This document shows positions 12,605 through 15,281 of a stretch of 15,281 bases of DNA, one piece after another. The DNA comes from Candidatus Buchananbacteria bacterium RIFCSPLOWO2_02_FULL_46_11b (GTDB lineage: Bacteria; Patescibacteriota; Patescibacteriia; Buchananbacterales; UBA6539): contig MHIR01000014.1 of the NCBI GenBank assembly GCA_001817615.1, positions 13,487 to 28,767 of the forward strand, read 5' to 3'. Within the stretch, counting starts at the first letter, position 1. Each line of letters opens with the position of its first letter. The notes under the pieces are model-generated. The model was not told the origin of the DNA, made no database searches, and saw nothing but the letters and a program-made list of their open reading frames with translations. The translations under genes and the position numbers were made by a program.

Positions 12605-12669
12605 TGTTTGTCCTCCTCCTTGTTTTTCTGCCGCGTTTATGCATTGTTTTCTATTTACTCCAGTATTTA

Positions 12670-12698
12670 ATTTTGGCATATCTGGTAAAGAAAGTCAA
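12670..12698 (-). promoter_or_regulatory. Promoter TTGACT-17-CAAAAT of the triple-HTH gene
   Basis: On the minus strand TTGACT (12698-12693), a 17-base spacer ending in TGC (extended -10), then CAAAAT (12675-12670). The expected start is near 12663, giving a leader of about 60 bases that contains GGAGGAGG. Confidence 0.5.
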
Positions 12699-12705
12699 GG
12701 GAAAG

Positions 12706-12720
12706 TAAGCGATCCGCTTA
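12706..12720. promoter_or_regulatory. Palindrome next to the -35 box, possible operator
   Basis: TAAGCGATCCGCTTA has perfect six-base arms around ATC. It ends eight bases upstream of the -35 box of the triple-HTH gene. The same AAGCGATC core recurs in the array just upstream. An operator for the HTH protein is a reasonable guess but is not shown. Confidence 0.35.
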
Positions 12721-12733
12721 GTAAAGCTTAAAT

Positions 12734-12757
12734 AAGCGATCAGCGATCGGCGATCAG
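12734..12757. repeat. 7-nt periodic array (unit CAGCGAT)
   Basis: AAGCGAT, CAGCGAT, CGGCGAT and a partial CAG (12734-12757) follow a 7-nt period, upstream of the triple-HTH promoter. They share the GCGATC word with the palindrome at 12706-12720. Confidence 0.65.
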
Positions 12758-12774
12758 GAGTTAGCAATAGTAAT

Positions 12775-12800
12775 AAAAAAACAACCGCGTGGGCGGTTGT
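12775..12800 (-). terminator. Rho-independent terminator of the DUF2157/GDYXXLXY operon
   Basis: ACAACCGC (12781-12788) and GCGGTTGT (12793-12800) form a perfect eight-base stem with a four-base loop. On the minus strand the stem is followed by a run of T at 12780-12775. It lies 30 bases after the last stop codon of the operon. Confidence 0.9.
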
Positions 12801-12830
12801 TAATATTCAATATATCCCTTGTACTGGATT

Positions 12831-13385
12831 CTACGGCCAAGGCTGGCCGTCAACATAAATTCGTTTAATCACCGCGCTGCCATTATCGTCAATTGCCACC
12901 TGGGCGACGGCTTCTTTGTTTGAAAAACTAAAATTGCGCCCCTCGCCTTCGGGAATAAAGTATTGTTCAATCCCGTAGATAATATGAAAACGAGAGTTGT
13001 TTAATTGTTGAAGGGCTAATTGATCGGCTTGATTTTCAAAACCGCCGCTTTCAACTTTTCCGGCAATAAATAATTCGCCGCCGGCCGGTTTAGAAGTTTT
13101 AATATTTTTAACCGCCCAGTTTTTGCCGGCTTGTTTTAAGGTAACATAAACCGTATCGCCATTTTTGATCGGCTGTCCTTGGGCATAATACGAATCAAGA
13201 TTGGAAATTTCATATTGAAAAGTGGCGTAATCGCCGCGCAGTAAATCTCGCGGATCTAGGGGCTGGATTTTAAGTAAAATTTCAGTGCCGCCGGTCAAAA
13301 TGGATAATTTAAAAATGATAATGGCAAAGATTATTGCCACTTGCAAAACTATTACGGAGATGAATTTTATTTGTTTATTTGTCAT
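12831..13385 (-). CDS. GDYXXLXY domain protein
   Basis: The 184-residue protein has an N-terminal membrane anchor (about 8-28) and an external domain. Its opening, LDPRDLLRGDYATFQYEIS, contains the family signature as GDYATFQY (51-58), with Phe in the usual Leu position. The domain family has no known biochemical role; it is regularly found beside DUF2157 and DUF4401 membrane proteins, as here. Its ATG lies inside the end of the preceding gene (11-base overlap), which points to translational coupling and cotranscription. No SD is visible. The stop is TAG and a strong terminator follows, so it is the last gene of the operon. Confidence 0.9.
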   Translation of the reverse strand: MTNKQIKFISVIVLQVAIIFAIIIFKLSILTGGTEILLKIQPLDPRDLLRGDYATFQYEISNLDSYYAQGQPIKNGDTVYVTLKQAGKNWAVKNIKTSKPAGGELFIAGKVESGGFENQADQLALQQLNNSRFHIIYGIEQYFIPEGEGRNFSFSNKEAVAQVAIDDNGSAVIKRIYVDGQPWP

Positions 13386-14481
13386 GCGGTTGAGAGATTT
13401 GTTGCGCCTGCTCTTTTATATTTGAAATCATATATTTCCTGCCTTTTTCCATAAACCAGCCGACGACGAAAAGAAGAATGCCGGCGCCGATAAAGAAAAT
13501 GCTTTTATCAAAAAAAGTAAAAAACCAGTCAAAGTATTTGACAATAATAAGCAGGAATAAAAATAACGCGCCAAGATTAATAAGCCAAGTCTCGCGGCGC
13601 AAATAGCCGGAAAAAAGCAATCCCAGCAGTTCAAAAAAGATGGCCAGATTATAAATCAGGGCCCAAAAAACGCCGGTTTCGGAAAGCCCGCCGCCGGAAT
13701 AAAAATTGCCCGTTTGGAAAAACATCTTTTGTTCGGGAAGCAGAGCCGTCAGGCTAAATAAGCCGGCCAGAATTAAAGCCGCCATCAGCTCAAAAGGAGA
13801 AATTAATTTTTGGGCAACGGCATAAAGATTAGCGCCGATTAGGGTGATGAGAAAAATAAATAAAGATAATGTCAACTGCCATGAGCCGAAAAAAGATCCG
13901 CCTTTCGTCATTTCGCCCATTACGCCGAGGCCGGGCTGGGTGGAAAAGAAAAATAACGATCCGGTGACGGTAATAATTCCGAGAATCAAATATACGAGGG
14001 CGAAGCGCTTGAATTTTGTTTGTTTTTCATGCAGATAGCCCAATGCGTAGAACATGAGTGCCAAAAAAGCCAGGCCCGCGAAAATCGCGGATGTTTTAAT
14101 ATTCTTTCCGTCTAGCCAAAAATTAGCTTGCGCGCCCCACCAGCTTGTCAGGCCGACCAGGCTGAAAGCCAGGACATAGATTGTTTTAAAGTAATACGCG
14201 CCGATAAGTCCGGCCAGAGACGCAATCGCGAGAATCGTGCGCCAGGACAAGGGATCGCCGAAATCTTTATTGAAAGCCAGCAGGGTAATGCCGAGAAAAA
14301 AGAAAGCAAGCAAAAGAAACAGCTGGCTTACTGCGTCTTCTTTGCAAAGCGCCAATTGCAAATACCATTCTTTATCTTGCGCCGGGCGCGATTTTTTGTG
14401 TTTTCGCTTGGCAAAAAAAACAATCAAGCCGATAATGACAACCGGCCAAAAGAGGAAGGAAATAATGCCAAAAATATACAT
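13375..14481 (-). CDS. Polytopic membrane protein, DUF4401/DUF2157-like
   Basis: The 368-residue protein has about 11 hydrophobic segments after an N-terminal one and a basic loop (AKRKHKKSRPAQDKEW). Near the C-terminus it has TGNFYSGGGLSETGVFW, then LRRETWLINLGALFLFL, then VKYFDWFF and FFIGAGILLFVVGWFMEKGR. This series resembles the closing part of DUF2157 and DUF4401 proteins, where a Y-F-D-W core and a final E-x-G-R are common. The assignment comes from these patterns and from its place between DUF2157 and GDYXXLXY genes, the order known from many bacteria. No enzyme function is known. It starts 12 bases after the DUF2157 gene and overlaps the GDYXXLXY gene. No SD is visible. Confidence 0.7.
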   Translation of the reverse strand: MYIFGIISFLFWPVVIIGLIVFFAKRKHKKSRPAQDKEWYLQLALCKEDAVSQLFLLLAFFFLGITLLAFNKDFGDPLSWRTILAIASLAGLIGAYYFKTIYVLAFSLVGLTSWWGAQANFWLDGKNIKTSAIFAGLAFLALMFYALGYLHEKQTKFKRFALVYLILGIITVTGSLFFFSTQPGLGVMGEMTKGGSFFGSWQLTLSLFIFLITLIGANLYAVAQKLISPFELMAALILAGLFSLTALLPEQKMFFQTGNFYSGGGLSETGVFWALIYNLAIFFELLGLLFSGYLRRETWLINLGALFLFLLIIVKYFDWFFTFFDKSIFFIGAGILLFVVGWFMEKGRKYMISNIKEQAQQISQPHDK

Positions 14482-14493
14482 AGCCGTTATGAT

Positions 14494-15186
14494 TTAGTAA
14501 AATTCTTTAAACTCCGGCGGTATTTTTTTGCGGACAATCCAGCCGGTAATAAAAGTAATAATAGTTGAGGCGAGAAGCAGGAAAGAAGATGTGAGCAGAA
14601 AAGAGTTGTCGCCGGAGCCGGTAAAAATGCCGAACGGATGGCCGGTTAAAGCCACGATGCCAAGCGGGATAGCGAGGTAAAACAGCGGATATGATTCAAT
14701 CGCGAACGCCATCGCGATCGTGCCGATCATCCACAAGATGAACCCATCCGGCCAATTTGCCCTGATATTAAACATTTGCGCCACTAAAAATATGCCCGCG
14801 CCGTAAATAATTGAACCGAGCAAAATAAGAGCCTCGCCGGTTTTAGGCAATTCCAATTTTTCTTTCAGGTACCAGCCGGCCCCGTAAGAAACAAGCATGG
14901 AAACAAGAATAATGCTTAATTTGACCGGCCGCGTCATTCCTTGCCAGTTGGCCGCGATAAACGAGAAAATGCCCGCGCTAATAAGCACCGCCCCGATGGT
15001 TACGATTATTTTGATGGTTTTCTTTGACAGGTCTTCTTTTTCTTCTTCAGTATTCAGGGCATTGAAATTTTCCTGGATAGCCTCAATCGTCCAGCCCTGG
15101 GCCATGAGTTCTTTGTATAATTCTTCCTTGGTTTTACCTTGTGATAAGGAAGTTTTTATGTATTCAACGACATTTTGGTCAATCAT
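14494..15186 (-). CDS. DUF2157 membrane protein with N-terminal helical module
   Basis: The 230-residue protein begins with a soluble helical pair, IKTSLSQGKTKEELYKEL then AQGWTIEAIQENFNAL (about 9-44). This is the GxxxEEI...GWxxxxI module seen on many Patescibacteria membrane proteins. A DUF2157 membrane part follows: AGIFSFIAANWQGMTRPVKL, then TGEALILLGSIIYGAGIFLV, then RANWPDGFILWMIG, with about six or seven hydrophobic segments in all. It ends with KKIPPEFKEFY and TAA. It is the first gene of an operon with the DUF4401-like and GDYXXLXY genes. The function of the set is unknown; an envelope role is inferred. No SD precedes the ATG. Confidence 0.85.
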   Translation of the reverse strand: MIDQNVVEYIKTSLSQGKTKEELYKELMAQGWTIEAIQENFNALNTEEEKEDLSKKTIKIIVTIGAVLISAGIFSFIAANWQGMTRPVKLSIILVSMLVSYGAGWYLKEKLELPKTGEALILLGSIIYGAGIFLVAQMFNIRANWPDGFILWMIGTIAMAFAIESYPLFYLAIPLGIVALTGHPFGIFTGSGDNSFLLTSSFLLLASTIITFITGWIVRKKIPPEFKEFY

Positions 15187-15228
15187 ATTTTTATCGTAAT
15201 TTAACTGTTTTTATTGCAGCATAATCTC

Positions 15229-15257
15229 ATTATAAAACAAATAGGCGGCGCCTACAA
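15229..15257 (-). promoter_or_regulatory. Likely promoter of the DUF2157 operon
   Basis: On the minus strand TTGTAG (15257-15252), a 17-base spacer and TATAAT (15234-15229). The leader would be about 36 bases. A second, weaker -10 (TACGAT, 15198-15193) stands exactly six bases before the ATG, the same spacing as in the leaderless candidates, but has no good -35. Confidence 0.5.
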
Positions 15258-15281
15258 GAAAGTTGATATAATTAATGAAAG

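Noticed and set aside
12605..12679. N-terminal extension of the triple-HTH protein from ATG 12679
   Set aside because: It would translate the GGAGGAGG site as Gly-Gly-Gly; the SD clearly serves the ATG at 12604.
14482..14493. Frameshift joining the DUF2157 and DUF4401-like genes
   Set aside because: The two have separate stop and start codons and match the known order of two distinct genes; no homologous sequence is shared across the gap.

Overview
The window looks like chromosome from a Patescibacteria (CPR) bacterium, most likely Parcubacteria-like. This is inferred from protein style and layout: small membrane proteins, a bacterial PH-domain protein, a DUF2157/GDYXXLXY gene set, lysine- and isoleucine-rich proteins, few Shine-Dalgarno (SD) sites, and short repeats in almost every gap. 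No rRNA, tRNA, CRISPR array, transposase or phage gene was seen. Nearly all genes lie on the minus strand; only a 31-codon ORF (88-183) and an 87-codon gene (4595-4858) lie on the plus strand.

Layout. 1-287: folded leader, tiny membrane ORF and terminator. 288-1736: O-antigen ligase-like protein with repeat DNA inserted in frame. 1835-2815: HD-domain phosphohydrolase broken by one in-frame TAG. 2999-4426: Wzx-like flippase. 4427-4594: divergent region with a perfect sigma70-type promoter for the 87-aa membrane protein. 4859-5274: no gene, but repeats and terminators. 5275-5838: small kinase-fold-like protein. 6064-7671: probable operon of a two-segment membrane protein, a PH-domain membrane protein and a CTP-dependent lipid kinase-like protein. 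7766-8803: ruvB. 8958-10043: unrecognised protein built from four ~90-residue units. 10270-11772: GT39/PMT-type glycosyltransferase. 11876-12604: regulator with three Xre-type HTH domains. 12831-15186: DUF2157, DUF4401-like and GDYXXLXY operon.

The ligase, flippase and PMT-type transferase would act together in surface glycan assembly from undecaprenyl-linked substrates; the lipid kinase could feed the same lipid pool. This link is inferred from families, not shown by one operon.

Three signals run across the window. First, most gaps hold short-period (7-9 nt) tandem arrays, often with an inverted partner nearby. Similar DNA has entered the O-antigen ligase reading frame twice, and a 27-nt copy lies on each side of the four-unit gene. 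Second, genes fall into two initiation styles: a few have strong promoters and strong SD sites, while most have no SD, and at least two (ruvB and the PMT gene) place a -10 box exactly six bases before ATG, as expected for leaderless mRNA. Third, none of the 16 gene ends read here uses TGA.
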